Positions 33,401 through 42,061 of a DNA stretch of 64,000 nt are shown piece after piece (the stretch's first letter is position 1; each line of letters begins with the position of its first letter). Origin of the DNA: BOG-931 sp963781725. Lineage in GTDB: Bacteria > Pseudomonadota > Alphaproteobacteria > Rhizobiales > Xanthobacteraceae. The position numbers and the translations under genes are program-made. The DNA lies in the NCBI GenBank assembly GCA_963781725.1, contig CAWAGV010000002.1:372001-436000 (forward strand). The letters are read 5' to 3'. A model generated the notes under the pieces. That model saw only the letters and a program-made list of their open reading frames with translations, did not search any database and was not told the origin of the DNA.

Positions 33401-34466
33401 TAATTCAATCAATCGGGCAGCTCCTGTGCAGTCCCCGTCGGATGCCTCGCCGATCTTGCTGGTGCCGTACATGTGGATCGGCGACTTCGTTCGCTGCCAC
33501 ACTGTCGTTCAAATGCTGCGGGCCCGATTTCCCGGCCGGCCGGTCGATGTTCTGTCGACCACACTGACGGCGCCGCTGACCGATTACATGCCGGGCCTAC
33601 GGCAGGCGATTGTCGTGGACTTGCCGCGCAAGTCGCTGGCCCTTGCGCAGCACCGGGCGCTCGCGCACCGCCTTAAGGCGGAAAATTACGGCGCCGCGCT
33701 GGTCATGCCGCGAACCTGGAAGTCGGCGTTGGCGCCGTTTCTTGCGGGAATCCCTAAGCGCACCGGCTTTGCCGGCGAAGCCCGCTTTCTGCTGCTGAAC
33801 GATTTACGGTTCGGCGAGCGCGCATTGCCGCGCATGATCGACCGCTGCGTCGCTCTGGCGTTGCCCAAGGATGCGAAACCGCCGCCGGAATTGCCGGTAC
33901 CGGAGCTCGAAGTGTCGGGATCCGAAGTCGCCGCGTGGCGCGAGCGCCGCGGCCTGACGGAGAATGGCCGTCCGGTTGTTGCCTTCGCACCGGGCGCGGT
34001 CGGACCGGCAAAACGCTGGCCCGCCACCGGTTACGCGGCGCTGAACCGCAGGCTGCTTGCCGAAGGCTTTGCGGTCTGGGTGCTGGGCGGTCCTGACGAG
34101 AAACCGCTGGCGGCCGAGATTGTCGGCGACAGCGCAGCACGCGACCTGACCGGAACCGACCTGCGTGACGCGATCCTGGCGCTCGCCGCAGCATCCGTTG
34201 CGGTATCTAACGACTCTGGCCTGCTGCATGTCGCCGCCGCGCTGGGGACGCCGAGCATCGGCATTTTCGGTCCGACCAGCCCGTGGCATTGGGCGCCGCT
34301 CAATCCGCTGGCGGCAACGATCGAAACTACGAGCGCGCTGGATTGCCGGCCCTGCCATAAACCGGTGTGCCGGTTTGGCCATCACCGCTGCATGCGGGAA
34401 ATCGGGGCGGATCAACTCTTTACGGCCGTGCAGCGGGCGCTCGGAACCGTTGCTGCGGCGGTGTAA
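33393..34466 (+). CDS. waaF: ADP-heptose--LPS heptosyltransferase II family (GT9)
   Basis: A 357-residue GT9 enzyme. PILLVPYMWIGDFVRCHTVVQML opens the N-terminal domain. FAPGAVGPAKRWPATGYAALN and the ADP-heptose site VSNDSGLLHVAAALGTPSIGIFGPTSP complete it. The AFAPGA...AKRWP signature is typical of WaaF, which adds the second heptose to the LPS inner core. A C-terminal CRPCHKPVCRFGHHRC cluster is common in this group. It overlaps the preceding GT2 gene by 8 bp, so the pair is translationally coupled. Confidence 0.9.
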   Translation: MNNNSINRAAPVQSPSDASPILLVPYMWIGDFVRCHTVVQMLRARFPGRPVDVLSTTLTAPLTDYMPGLRQAIVVDLPRKSLALAQHRALAHRLKAENYGAALVMPRTWKSALAPFLAGIPKRTGFAGEARFLLLNDLRFGERALPRMIDRCVALALPKDAKPPPELPVPELEVSGSEVAAWRERRGLTENGRPVVAFAPGAVGPAKRWPATGYAALNRRLLAEGFAVWVLGGPDEKPLAAEIVGDSAARDLTGTDLRDAILALAAASVAVSNDSGLLHVAAALGTPSIGIFGPTSPWHWAPLNPLAATIETTSALDCRPCHKPVCRFGHHRCMREIGADQLFTAVQRALGTVAAAV

Positions 34467-34522
34467 TTCGGCCGTGCGGCGCTCTAACCCAGTATTCATC
34501 ATCTCGGTATAAGCCAGATGCC

Positions 34523-35527
34523 ATGACGGTCCTGGTCACCGGCGGTGCCGGCTATATCGGCAGTCACATGGTCTGCGAGTTCGCCGATTCCGGCGAGCCC
34601 GCGGTCGTGCTCGACAATTTGTCGACCGGGTACGACTGGGCGGTCGCTAAAGGCACGCCGGTCATCGTCGGCGACGTCGGCGATCAGGCGTTGGTGACGC
34701 GCGTCATCCGCGAACACGATGTCGATGCGATCATTCATTTTGCCGGCTCGATCGTGGTGCCGGGTTCAGTGCGCGACCCGCTCGGCTACTATCGCAATAA
34801 CACCGCCAACTCGCGCAACTTGATCGAATGCGCAGTGCAATGCGGCGTGCGCCATTTCATTTTTTCTTCGACCGCCGCGGTCTACGGCAATCCGGCCGAA
34901 GTGCCGGTGCAAGAAGACGCACCGACCGTTCCGATCTCGCCCTACGGCTGGTCGAAGCTGATGACCGAAACCATGCTGCGCGACACCAGCCGCGCGCATG
35001 ATCTGCAACACGTCATCCTGCGTTACTTCAACGTCGCCGGTGCGGATCCGCAGCACCGGACCGGCCAGTCGACCAAAGCGTCGACCCATCTGATCAAGGT
35101 CGCGGTCGAAGCCGTGCTCGGCACGCGTGCCAAGCTCGACGTGTTCGGCACCGATTATCCGACCGCCGACGGCACCTGCATCCGCGACTATATTCACGTC
35201 AGCGATCTCGCGCGCGCCCATGCCGATGCGCTGCGCTATCTGCTGTCCGGCGCACCATCGCTCACGCTGAACTGCGGCTATGGCCACGGCTTCTCGGTGC
35301 TCGAAGTCGTCGAGGCGGTGAAACGCGTCTCGGGAGTCGATTTCAAGGTCGAGATGGCGCCGCGGCGTCCGGGCGATCCGGCGCAGATTGTGGCGGCTTC
35401 CGAGCAGGCGCGGGCCAAGCTGGGCTGGCGGCCCCGGTTCGACGATCTGCCGACGATCGTAAGCCACGCGCTCGCCTGGGAACGGACGCTGATGGCGCGC
35501 CGCGGCGCGCAAAAGACCGCGATTTAA
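34523..35527 (+). CDS. galE: UDP-glucose 4-epimerase
   Basis: A 334-residue extended short-chain dehydrogenase converting UDP-glucose and UDP-galactose. The NAD motif is VTGGAGYIGSHMVCEF, DNLSTGYDWAV follows, and the catalytic Tyr-x3-Lys is in ISPYGWSKLMTETM. LRYFNVAGADP and CIRDYIHVSDLARAH are GalE signatures. It lies just after waaF (56 bp) in the same direction and supplies UDP-galactose for surface glycans or handles galactose. The ATG at 34523 gives MTVLVTGGAGY with no leader, as expected. Confidence 0.94.
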   Translation: MTVLVTGGAGYIGSHMVCEFADSGEPAVVLDNLSTGYDWAVAKGTPVIVGDVGDQALVTRVIREHDVDAIIHFAGSIVVPGSVRDPLGYYRNNTANSRNLIECAVQCGVRHFIFSSTAAVYGNPAEVPVQEDAPTVPISPYGWSKLMTETMLRDTSRAHDLQHVILRYFNVAGADPQHRTGQSTKASTHLIKVAVEAVLGTRAKLDVFGTDYPTADGTCIRDYIHVSDLARAHADALRYLLSGAPSLTLNCGYGHGFSVLEVVEAVKRVSGVDFKVEMAPRRPGDPAQIVAASEQARAKLGWRPRFDDLPTIVSHALAWERTLMARRGAQKTAI

Positions 35528-35545
35528 GCGGTTTTTTCCGCTTTT
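35526..35545 (+). terminator. Candidate terminator after galE
   Basis: AAGCGG (35526-35531) and CCGCTT (35538-35543) form a 6-bp stem around a TTTTTT loop, followed by TT. It begins at the galE stop. The stem is short and the T-run lies in the loop, so only a weak candidate. Confidence 0.35.
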
Positions 35546-35660
35546 CGCCGCGGCCCACAAAACTGAATTCACTTGAAAATTCCGCCTCTTCCGGGCATTG
35601 AACGGCTCGGCAGCGGCGGCGCCGAAGCGCAAGTCCGCAACTGGGCGAAATGGGTCACCT

Positions 35661-37472
35661 ATGGAAGCTCTTACGCCCCAAACCTCCGACGATTACGCGA
35701 CCTTCCCGCTGATCCGGCGGCTCCTGGTTGATGAAGCGCTGACGTACTGGCCGCGCTACGTTTACGCGTTCGCGCTGATGGGCTTGGCCGCCGCGGGAAC
35801 CGCGCTGAGCGCGTATCTGCTCGGCTCCATGACCAACGAAGCCTATGTGAAACGCGACTTCCACGGCATCGTCATGATCGGCATGATCGCCGTGGCCATT
35901 TTTGTCGTGAAAGGTTTTGCGACATACGGCGCGACGGTGACATTGTCCAAGATCGGCAGCCGCATCATCGCCAACAATCAGCGGCGGCTGTTCGACAAGC
36001 TCCTGCAAAAGGATATCGGCTTTTTCGCCGACCGGCATTCGTCCGAATTCATTTCCCGTCTTACCACCGGCACGGTTTCGGTCTGGGTCGTCATCAACCT
36101 CCTGATCACCGCCGTCGGCCGCGATCTGATGTCGCTGATCGGTCTGTGCGTGGTGATGGTGATCCAGGATCCGGTGATGTCGATTGCCGGCTTTATCACC
36201 GTGCCGCCGGCGGTCCTGTTCCTCGGCAAACTGGTTCGCCGGGTGCGCCGCATTGCCCGAATGCAATTCACCGGCGGCACGAAAATCATCGAAACCGTGC
36301 AGGAGGCCCTCCAGGGCATCCGCATGGTCAAGGCGTTTGCCCTCGAAACCGAAATGAAGCGGCGCCTCGACGTCAGCGTCAACGAGGTCGAGCACGAATT
36401 GAACAAGATGGCGCGCGTCGCCAATCGCGCCAGCCCGCTGATGGAGACACTCGGCGGCCTCGCCATCGCGCTGGCGAGTATCTACGGCGGCTACCGAGTG
36501 ATCTATGCCGGCGCGACGCCCGGTGAATTCGTCTCGTTCCTGGCGGCTTTCCTGCTGGCCTTCGAACCAGCCAAGCGGCTTGCCCGCCTCAATGTCGATC
36601 TGAGCAACAGCATGGTCGGCGTCCGGGTGCTGTATGAGGTGATCGACAGCCCGCCGGGAGAACCCGACGACAGCGCGATGCCGTCACTGGCCTTGACCGA
36701 CGCGCGGGTGGAATTCGACGACGTCGGCTTCGCCTATCATGCCGGCACGCCGGTGCTGCGCGGCATGAGTTTCCTCGCCGAACGGGGCAAGGTCACGGCG
36801 CTGGTCGGGCCTTCGGGCGGCGGCAAGTCGACCGTGCTCAACCTGCTGCTGCGCTTCTATGAATCCGACAGCGGAAAAATCTCCATCGACGGTCAGGACA
36901 TCGCAGCGGTCTCGCGCGGCTCGCTCCGCAAACAGATCGCCTATGTCGGGCAGATCGTCCATCTATTCCGCGGCACGATCCGCGACAACATTGCACTCGG
37001 CAAGGTCGGCGCCAGCGAAGCGGAGATTATCGCCGCAGCCAGGGCCGCGCACGCCCACGAATTCATTCTGGCTTTTCCGGCGGGCTACGATACGCCGGTC
37101 GGCGAACATGGCTTGCAGTTGTCCGGCGGCCAGCGCCAGCGCATCTCCATCGCCCGCGCCCTGATCAAGGACGCACCGATCATCCTGCTCGATGAGGCGA
37201 CCGCCTCGCTCGATTCCGAATCCGAACTGCAGGTGCAGCAGGCCCTGGCCGAGCTTTGCAAAGGCCGCACCACCATCGTCGTTGCGCACCGCCTGTCGAC
37301 GATCATGCATGCCGATTGCATCCTCGTGGTCGAGAACGGCACCGTCGTCGAGTCCGGTCGGCACGACGTATTGCTGCGCAAGGGCGGACGCTACGCGTCG
37401 TTTTACCGGCTTCAGCTCAAGGAGCAGCCGCCCGCAATCGAAGCCGCCGCGGCGATCGTGCCTTCAGCCTGA
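35661..37472 (+). CDS. MsbA-like ABC transporter, fused permease and ATPase
   Basis: A 603-residue half-transporter. Six transmembrane helices lie in residues 30-330. They are followed by an ATPase with Walker A LVGPSGGGKSTVL, signature LQLSGGQRQRISIARALI, Walker B PIILLDEATASLD and H-loop VVAHRLSTI. The family includes MsbA, which flips lipid A-core across the inner membrane, and exporters of lipids, glucans or drugs. Location after LPS core genes favours lipid A or lipid-linked glycan flipping, but the substrate is inferred. The ATG at 35661 is used; a TTG 21 codons earlier is possible. Confidence 0.9.
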   Translation: MEALTPQTSDDYATFPLIRRLLVDEALTYWPRYVYAFALMGLAAAGTALSAYLLGSMTNEAYVKRDFHGIVMIGMIAVAIFVVKGFATYGATVTLSKIGSRIIANNQRRLFDKLLQKDIGFFADRHSSEFISRLTTGTVSVWVVINLLITAVGRDLMSLIGLCVVMVIQDPVMSIAGFITVPPAVLFLGKLVRRVRRIARMQFTGGTKIIETVQEALQGIRMVKAFALETEMKRRLDVSVNEVEHELNKMARVANRASPLMETLGGLAIALASIYGGYRVIYAGATPGEFVSFLAAFLLAFEPAKRLARLNVDLSNSMVGVRVLYEVIDSPPGEPDDSAMPSLALTDARVEFDDVGFAYHAGTPVLRGMSFLAERGKVTALVGPSGGGKSTVLNLLLRFYESDSGKISIDGQDIAAVSRGSLRKQIAYVGQIVHLFRGTIRDNIALGKVGASEAEIIAAARAAHAHEFILAFPAGYDTPVGEHGLQLSGGQRQRISIARALIKDAPIILLDEATASLDSESELQVQQALAELCKGRTTIVVAHRLSTIMHADCILVVENGTVVESGRHDVLLRKGGRYASFYRLQLKEQPPAIEAAAAIVPSA

Positions 37473-37543
37473 CGGCGGTTTGACCGGAACGCCGCCTGGG
37501 CTATAAGCCGTCTTTTCAACTTCCCTCCAACACAAATGATCTC

Positions 37544-38254
37544 ATGAGCACCGACGCCAAAAACTATGTCATTCCGCAGCCGCCGCAGGCGGCGATTCCC
37601 GTTGCCGGCACCGGCAAATATTTTCCAGTGCGCCGCCTGTGGTGCGTCGGACGCAACTATGTCGAACACATCAAGGAGATGGGGCAGGACGTGCGCGAGC
37701 CGCCGTTTTTCTTCGCGAAGCCCGCGGACGCCATCGTGCCTGATGGCGGCACCGTGCCTTATCCCTCGCTGACCAAGGACATGCATCACGAGGTCGAGCT
37801 GGTCGTGGCGCTCAAAAGCGGCGGCCGCAATATCAAGACCGAGAAAGCGCTCGATTGCATCTACGGCTACGGCGTTGGCATCGACCTGACCCGGCGCGAC
37901 CTGCAAATCGCCTCGCGCGATATCAAGCGCCCCTGGGAAGTCGGCAAGGCGTTCGACCATTCGGCGCCATGCGGACCGCTCAAGCCGGCGTCGGAGATCG
38001 GCCACCCGTCGAAGGGACACATTACGCTGAAGGTCAACGGCAAAGTCCGCCAGGACGGCGACCTCAATCAGATGATCTGGAACGTGCCGGAAATCATTTC
38101 CAAGCTGTCGGAGATGGTCGAGCTCGCCGCCGGCGACATCATCATGACCGGCACGCCGTCCGGCGTCGCCGCGACGGTGGCCGGCGACAAGATCGAGTGT
38201 GAAGCCGAAGGCGTCGGCAAACTCACCGTCACTATCGGCCAGCCGCTGAAGTAA
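37544..38254 (+). CDS. Fumarylacetoacetate hydrolase (FAH)-family protein
   Basis: A 236-residue member of the FAH superfamily. LWCVGRNYVEHIKEMG and EPPFFFAKPADAIVP open the fold. The metal-binding glutamates are in DMHHEVELVVAL; the later GYGVGIDLTRRDLQ and IIMTGTPSGVAATVAGD segments are canonical. Family members cleave C-C bonds of beta-diketo acids, such as fumarylpyruvate and acylpyruvates, in aromatic or gentisate catabolism. The best sub-assignment, from the GRNY...HxxE pattern, is an acylpyruvase/maleylpyruvate-hydrolase-like enzyme, uncertain. It stands alone before a strong terminator. Confidence 0.87.
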   Translation: MSTDAKNYVIPQPPQAAIPVAGTGKYFPVRRLWCVGRNYVEHIKEMGQDVREPPFFFAKPADAIVPDGGTVPYPSLTKDMHHEVELVVALKSGGRNIKTEKALDCIYGYGVGIDLTRRDLQIASRDIKRPWEVGKAFDHSAPCGPLKPASEIGHPSKGHITLKVNGKVRQDGDLNQMIWNVPEIISKLSEMVELAAGDIIMTGTPSGVAATVAGDKIECEAEGVGKLTVTIGQPLK

Positions 38255-38338
38255 TCGCACTGAATAATCGCTCCGGGAGCGCCGGCCAATTCGACGCGTG
38301 CACTGATTCCGTCCCGCCTGGTTGTCAGTTTTGTGAAA

Positions 38339-38376
38339 GCCGCTCGCGCATTTCGTCGCGGGCGGCTTAGTTTTTT
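38339..38376 (+). terminator. Rho-independent terminator after the FAH gene
   Basis: GCCGCTCGCG (38339-38348) pairs with CGCGGGCGGC (38357-38366) with one G-U pair around an 8-nt loop, followed by TTAGTTTTTT (38367-38376). It lies 85 bp after the FAH-gene stop. Confidence 0.82.
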
Positions 38377-38463
38377 CAGGCAGCCTGAGCCGCCAGCCCT
38401 TTAACTGCGTGGAACCCGAATTAAGTTCACGCGTTGTGATGCAAGTATTACTGGAGCTGAGCG

Positions 38464-38727
38464 ATGAGCCGCCAAAGCCGCCGAGTCACGTTACGCGTGG
38501 AGCCCCCGATTCCATTCGGCGACGTGACGATTATGCCGTCGCCGCTGAGTGGGCGGCCCGAAGCAGACATGGCGCGCGCAATGGCGGCCGCATTGGCCGA
38601 TGTGGAAGCGCCCACCGCATCCGAAGTCTACGGCCGGCTGCGCCTGGCCTTTCCGTTTGCCCCGCTCAGCGCCCGCGTCGGCGCGCTCGCCAGTTTGATG
38701 GACCGCCTGCGGCGCCCCGCTCATTGA
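38464..38727 (+). CDS. Small hypothetical protein
   Basis: An 87-residue protein: MSRQSRRVTLRVEPPIPFGD, then MARAMAAALADVEAPTASEVYGRLRLAFPFAPLSARVGALASLMDRLRR. The ATG has a good GGAGCTGAG site upstream, and the sequence follows a terminator, so it is a plausible stand-alone gene. No domain is recognised. The composition (Ala/Arg-rich, amphipathic) gives a weakly helical C-terminus. It is convergent with livF, 13 bp away. Confidence 0.6.
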   Translation: MSRQSRRVTLRVEPPIPFGDVTIMPSPLSGRPEADMARAMAAALADVEAPTASEVYGRLRLAFPFAPLSARVGALASLMDRLRRPAH

Positions 38728-38740
38728 TTGCACCAGCTCA

Positions 38741-39448
38741 TCAAAGTCCGAGATAGGCGCTGCGAACCCGGTCGTCGGCCAATAATTCGTTGCCGGTGCC
38801 GGACAAGGTGACGCGGCCGTTTTCAAGCACGTAAGCGCGGCTCGCCAGCTTGAGCGATTGCGCAACGTTCTGCTCGACCAGCAGGCACGTGAGACCGGTG
38901 CGGTTAAGCTCGCTGATGGTATCGAGGACGGCGCGCACGACAGCCGGAGCGAGGCCGAGCGAGGGCTCGTCGAACATGATCAATTCCGGCGCGCCCATTA
39001 GGCAGCGGCCGATCGCGAGCATCTGCTGCTCGCCGCCGGATAATGTTCCTGCGGCTTGCCGCGAGCGTTCGGCGAGCACCGGGAACAGATTCAATACGCG
39101 TTCCCTGTTCTTGGCGCGCTCGGCGCGCGCCCGTGGCAGCATCGCGCCGATATCGAGGTTCTCGGCAACCGTCAGCGTTGGAAAGACCAGCCGGCCTTCG
39201 GCCACCTGCCCGATGCCGAGATTGCAGACGCGATAGCTCGGCCAGCCCGCGATATCGGTGCCGCGAAATTCGATCTTGCCGCTCAATTGCTGCTGCATAC
39301 CGGCAACCGCGCGGATCAGCGTGGTCTTGCCGGCGCCATTGGCGCCGACGATGGCGACAATCGCGCCTTCCTCGATCTCCAGCGACACGCCGTTGAGCGC
39401 CTGAACGTCGCCGTAGGACACGTCGAGGTTTTCGACACGGAGCATCAT
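38741..39448 (-). CDS. livF: Branched-chain amino acid ABC transporter ATP-binding protein (LivF type)
   Basis: A 235-residue ATPase: Walker A VGANGAGKTTLI, signature TLSGGEQQMLAIGRCLM, Walker B ELIMFDEPSLGLAP. The size and the LENLDVSYGDVQALNGVSLE-type opening match LivF. It is the last gene of a minus-strand Liv operon, overlapping livG by a few bases (ATGATG start area at 39443-39448). It pairs with LivG to power the LivHM permease. The cargo may be an amide or organic acid rather than leucine, given the neighbouring amidase. Confidence 0.92.
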   Translation of the reverse strand: MMLRVENLDVSYGDVQALNGVSLEIEEGAIVAIVGANGAGKTTLIRAVAGMQQQLSGKIEFRGTDIAGWPSYRVCNLGIGQVAEGRLVFPTLTVAENLDIGAMLPRARAERAKNRERVLNLFPVLAERSRQAAGTLSGGEQQMLAIGRCLMGAPELIMFDEPSLGLAPAVVRAVLDTISELNRTGLTCLLVEQNVAQSLKLASRAYVLENGRVTLSGTGNELLADDRVRSAYLGL

Positions 39449-40170
39449 ACCGCCTCGGCGCCGAGATAGGACCGCACCACGGCGGGATCGCGAACGATCT
39501 GCTCCGGCGAGCCCGAGGCGATGGCGACGCCGTGGTCGAGCACCAGAACGCGCGACGCCAGCGCCATCACCGCGCGCATCACGTGTTCGATCAGCAGGAT
39601 GGTCAAACCGCTCTCACGATTGATTTCGCGCAGAATCGCAACCATGCGGTCGGTTTCGGTCGGCCGCAGACCGGCCATCACTTCGTCGAGCAGCAACAGT
39701 TTCGGCTCGGTCGCCAAAGCGCGGGCGACTTCCAGCCGCTTGCGGTCGGGCAGTGTCAGGGTCGAGGCGAGCCGGCTGCGCTTGTCGAAAAGGTCAAGCC
39801 GCCGCAGCACGGCACGGGCGCGCTCCCGCGCGGCAGCAACATTACGCTCTTTCTGCAACGCGCCGACGATGACATTGTCTTCCACGCTCAATGCCGGGAA
39901 CGGGCGAACGATCTGGAAGGTACGGGCGATGCCGCGGCGGCATACCGCATCCGGCGGCAGGCCGCCGATCGGCTCGCCGCAAAACACGATGGCGCCGCTG
40001 TCCGCGGCCAGCGCACCGGCGATGACATTGAACAACGTCGTCTTGCCGGCGCCGTTCGGGCCGATCACCGCAAAAATCTCGCCCTCGATCACGTCGAAGG
40101 ACACGCCGTCGACCGCGACCAGGCCACGGAACCGCTTGCTGACGTCCTTGAGCGACAGCAGCGTGGTCAT
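39445..40170 (-). CDS. livG: Branched-chain amino acid ABC transporter ATP-binding protein (LivG type)
   Basis: A 241-residue ATPase: Walker A IGPNGAGKTTLFNVIAG, ARTFQIVRPFPALSVEDNV (LivG-type insert), signature TLTLPDRKRLEVARAL (variant of LSGGQ, typical of LivG), Walker B LLLLDEVMAGLRPTE. The ATG at 40168-40170 overlaps the livM stop by 4 bp. An apparent longer frame running to 41289 is antisense-type readthrough of the livM region and is not real. Confidence 0.93.
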   Translation of the reverse strand: MTTLLSLKDVSKRFRGLVAVDGVSFDVIEGEIFAVIGPNGAGKTTLFNVIAGALAADSGAIVFCGEPIGGLPPDAVCRRGIARTFQIVRPFPALSVEDNVIVGALQKERNVAAARERARAVLRRLDLFDKRSRLASTLTLPDRKRLEVARALATEPKLLLLDEVMAGLRPTETDRMVAILREINRESGLTILLIEHVMRAVMALASRVLVLDHGVAIASGSPEQIVRDPAVVRSYLGAEAV

Positions 40171-41180
40171 TCGTTGCGCTCCTTGATGCCGAGCCGGCCC
40201 GCCAGCCACGGCCAAATGCCCTCCGGCAGCGCGACCACCACCAGCAGCAGGCACAGGCCATAGAATATCTGTTTCGCGCCGGGCAGATCGAAGCCGAATG
40301 CGGACGTCGCCCCGGTGACGGATTCGGCGAGCCCGGTGAGCACGAAGGCGCCGAGGATCGGCCCGAACAGCGTGCCGATGCCGCCGATGATCGGGCCGAG
40401 GATCATTTCGATCGAACGGGTGATGCTGAAGACCTGCTCGGGAAACAGGTTGTTGTAAAAGAATGCATAGAAAACGCCGCCAAACGACGTCATCGCCGCG
40501 GAGATCATCACCGCGTACATCTTGTAGCGGAACGTATCGATGCCGGCGGCGCGCGCGGCCTGCTCGTCCTCGCGGATCGCCAGCCAGAAATAACCCATGC
40601 GGCTTCTGAGCAGCGCGTTGCAGAGGATGAACGCCACAACGGTGGCCGCAAGCATCACGTAATAGAACATCGTCGGATGACCGCGCAGCCGCCACAGGTC
40701 GTTGTGCGTGTATTGCGAGACCGGCAGGAACAGGCCGGCCGATGCATTGACGATCGTCAGATGGTCGAAACCGATCCGCGCGAACTCCGCAAAGGCGATC
40801 GTGAGGATGGCGAAGTACACGCCGGAGACGCCGAACCGGAAAGCGAGAAAGCCGATAATCGCCCCGCACATCGCCGCGACCGGCGCCGCGACCAGGAAGC
40901 CGACCCACGGAGCGATGCCGTAACGGGTGAACAGCGCCGCCGTGATGTAGGCGCCGAGGCCGGCATAAAGCGCGTGGCCAAGCGAAAGCTGGCCGGCGAA
41001 GCCCATCATGATGTTCCAGGCCTGGCCGGTGAAGGCGAGATAGAAAATGACGATCAGGACGGTGACGAGATAATCGCTGATGAACCACGGCGCGACCGCG
41101 AGCGCTGCGATCAGCGCGGCAAGACAGATGACAGCGCGGTTCGGCCGGCCGGCGGCGATACGCGTGATCGCGCTGCTCAT
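40167..41180 (-). CDS. livM: Branched-chain amino acid ABC transporter permease (LivM type)
   Basis: A 337-residue permease with eight to nine transmembrane segments. The family motif QAWNIMMGFAGQLSLGHALYAGLGAY is present around residue 55, and PIIGGIGTLFGPILGAFVL around residue 250. The N-terminus is read from the ATG at 41178-41180; a GTG three bases earlier is equivalent. It starts inside the livH stop (ATGA). LivM pairs with LivH to form the transmembrane channel of the transporter. Confidence 0.93.
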   Translation of the reverse strand: MSSAITRIAAGRPNRAVICLAALIAALAVAPWFISDYLVTVLIVIFYLAFTGQAWNIMMGFAGQLSLGHALYAGLGAYITAALFTRYGIAPWVGFLVAAPVAAMCGAIIGFLAFRFGVSGVYFAILTIAFAEFARIGFDHLTIVNASAGLFLPVSQYTHNDLWRLRGHPTMFYYVMLAATVVAFILCNALLRSRMGYFWLAIREDEQAARAAGIDTFRYKMYAVMISAAMTSFGGVFYAFFYNNLFPEQVFSITRSIEMILGPIIGGIGTLFGPILGAFVLTGLAESVTGATSAFGFDLPGAKQIFYGLCLLLVVVALPEGIWPWLAGRLGIKERNE

Positions 41181-42052
41181 CACACCAGCCTTCTGCCGAG
41201 AATGCCCTGCGGCCGGAACAGCAGCACCAGGACGAGAATGCCGAAGGCGAACATGCTTTTGGCCGACGGGGTAAACAGCACGCCGGCAACCGCCTCGGTC
41301 ACGCCGATCAGGATGCCGCCGATCAGCGCGCCCGGCATCGAGCCAAGGCCGCCGGTGATGACGATGACGAAGGCGAGCAGCGTATAGCCGGGCCCGAGCG
41401 CCGGCGTCACGTCGGTGATCAGCGTCATCATCGTGCCGGCGGCGCCGACACAGGCCGCGCCGATGGCAAAGGTCAGCGCGTAGAGATGCTTCACGTTCAG
41501 CCCGACGACCAGCGCTCCGGTATAGTTGTCGGCGCAGGCGCGGATCGCCTTGCCGATCAGCGTGACGCGGAAGAACACGAACAGCAGCGCCGTCACCACG
41601 ATGGCCGCGGCGGCGGCATAGACCTTGGAAGCGTCGATGATGACCGGTCCCAGCTCAAAACTGTCATAGGCATAGGACGTCTGCACGCTGCGCGCGTCCG
41701 GGCCGAAGATGATCAGCAGCGCGTTGACGATGATGATCGCCAGCGCCACGACCAGCAGGAACTGGCTGTGCTCGGGCCGCGTGATGAACGGATTGATCAG
41801 ACCGGCCTGCAACGCGTAGCCGAACACGAACATCACCGCCGCGATCGGCACCAGCATGATCAGCGGATCGAGATGCAGCGCGCTGAACAGCACGAACGCG
41901 ATATACATCGCGACCGACATCATCTCGCCGTGGGCGAAATTGACCACGCGCACCACGCCGAAGATGACCGACAGGCCCAGCGCCATCAGGCCATAGACCA
42001 GTCCGGTCAAGACCCCGGCAACGGCGACGTTGAGATAAACATCAAACGACAC
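41180..42052 (-). CDS. livH: Branched-chain amino acid ABC transporter permease (LivH type)
   Basis: A 290-residue permease with about eight transmembrane helices. The opening LTGLVYGLMALGLSVIFGVVRVVNFAHGEMM is the LivH hallmark, and IVITGGLGSMPGALIGGILIG is the coupling-loop region that meets the ATPases. The start is GTG (42050-42052), giving MSFDVYLNVAVAG. It is nine bases downstream of the first substrate-binding protein gene in the operon. Confidence 0.93.
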   Translation of the reverse strand: MSFDVYLNVAVAGVLTGLVYGLMALGLSVIFGVVRVVNFAHGEMMSVAMYIAFVLFSALHLDPLIMLVPIAAVMFVFGYALQAGLINPFITRPEHSQFLLVVALAIIIVNALLIIFGPDARSVQTSYAYDSFELGPVIIDASKVYAAAAAIVVTALLFVFFRVTLIGKAIRACADNYTGALVVGLNVKHLYALTFAIGAACVGAAGTMMTLITDVTPALGPGYTLLAFVIVITGGLGSMPGALIGGILIGVTEAVAGVLFTPSAKSMFAFGILVLVLLFRPQGILGRRLV

Positions 42053-42061
42053 TGAGACGTC

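Noticed and set aside
39445..41289. A 614-codon reading of livG that runs back through livM.
   Set aside because: The upstream part is out of frame with livM and shows Arg/His-rich nonsense; the real livG starts at the ATG at 40170.
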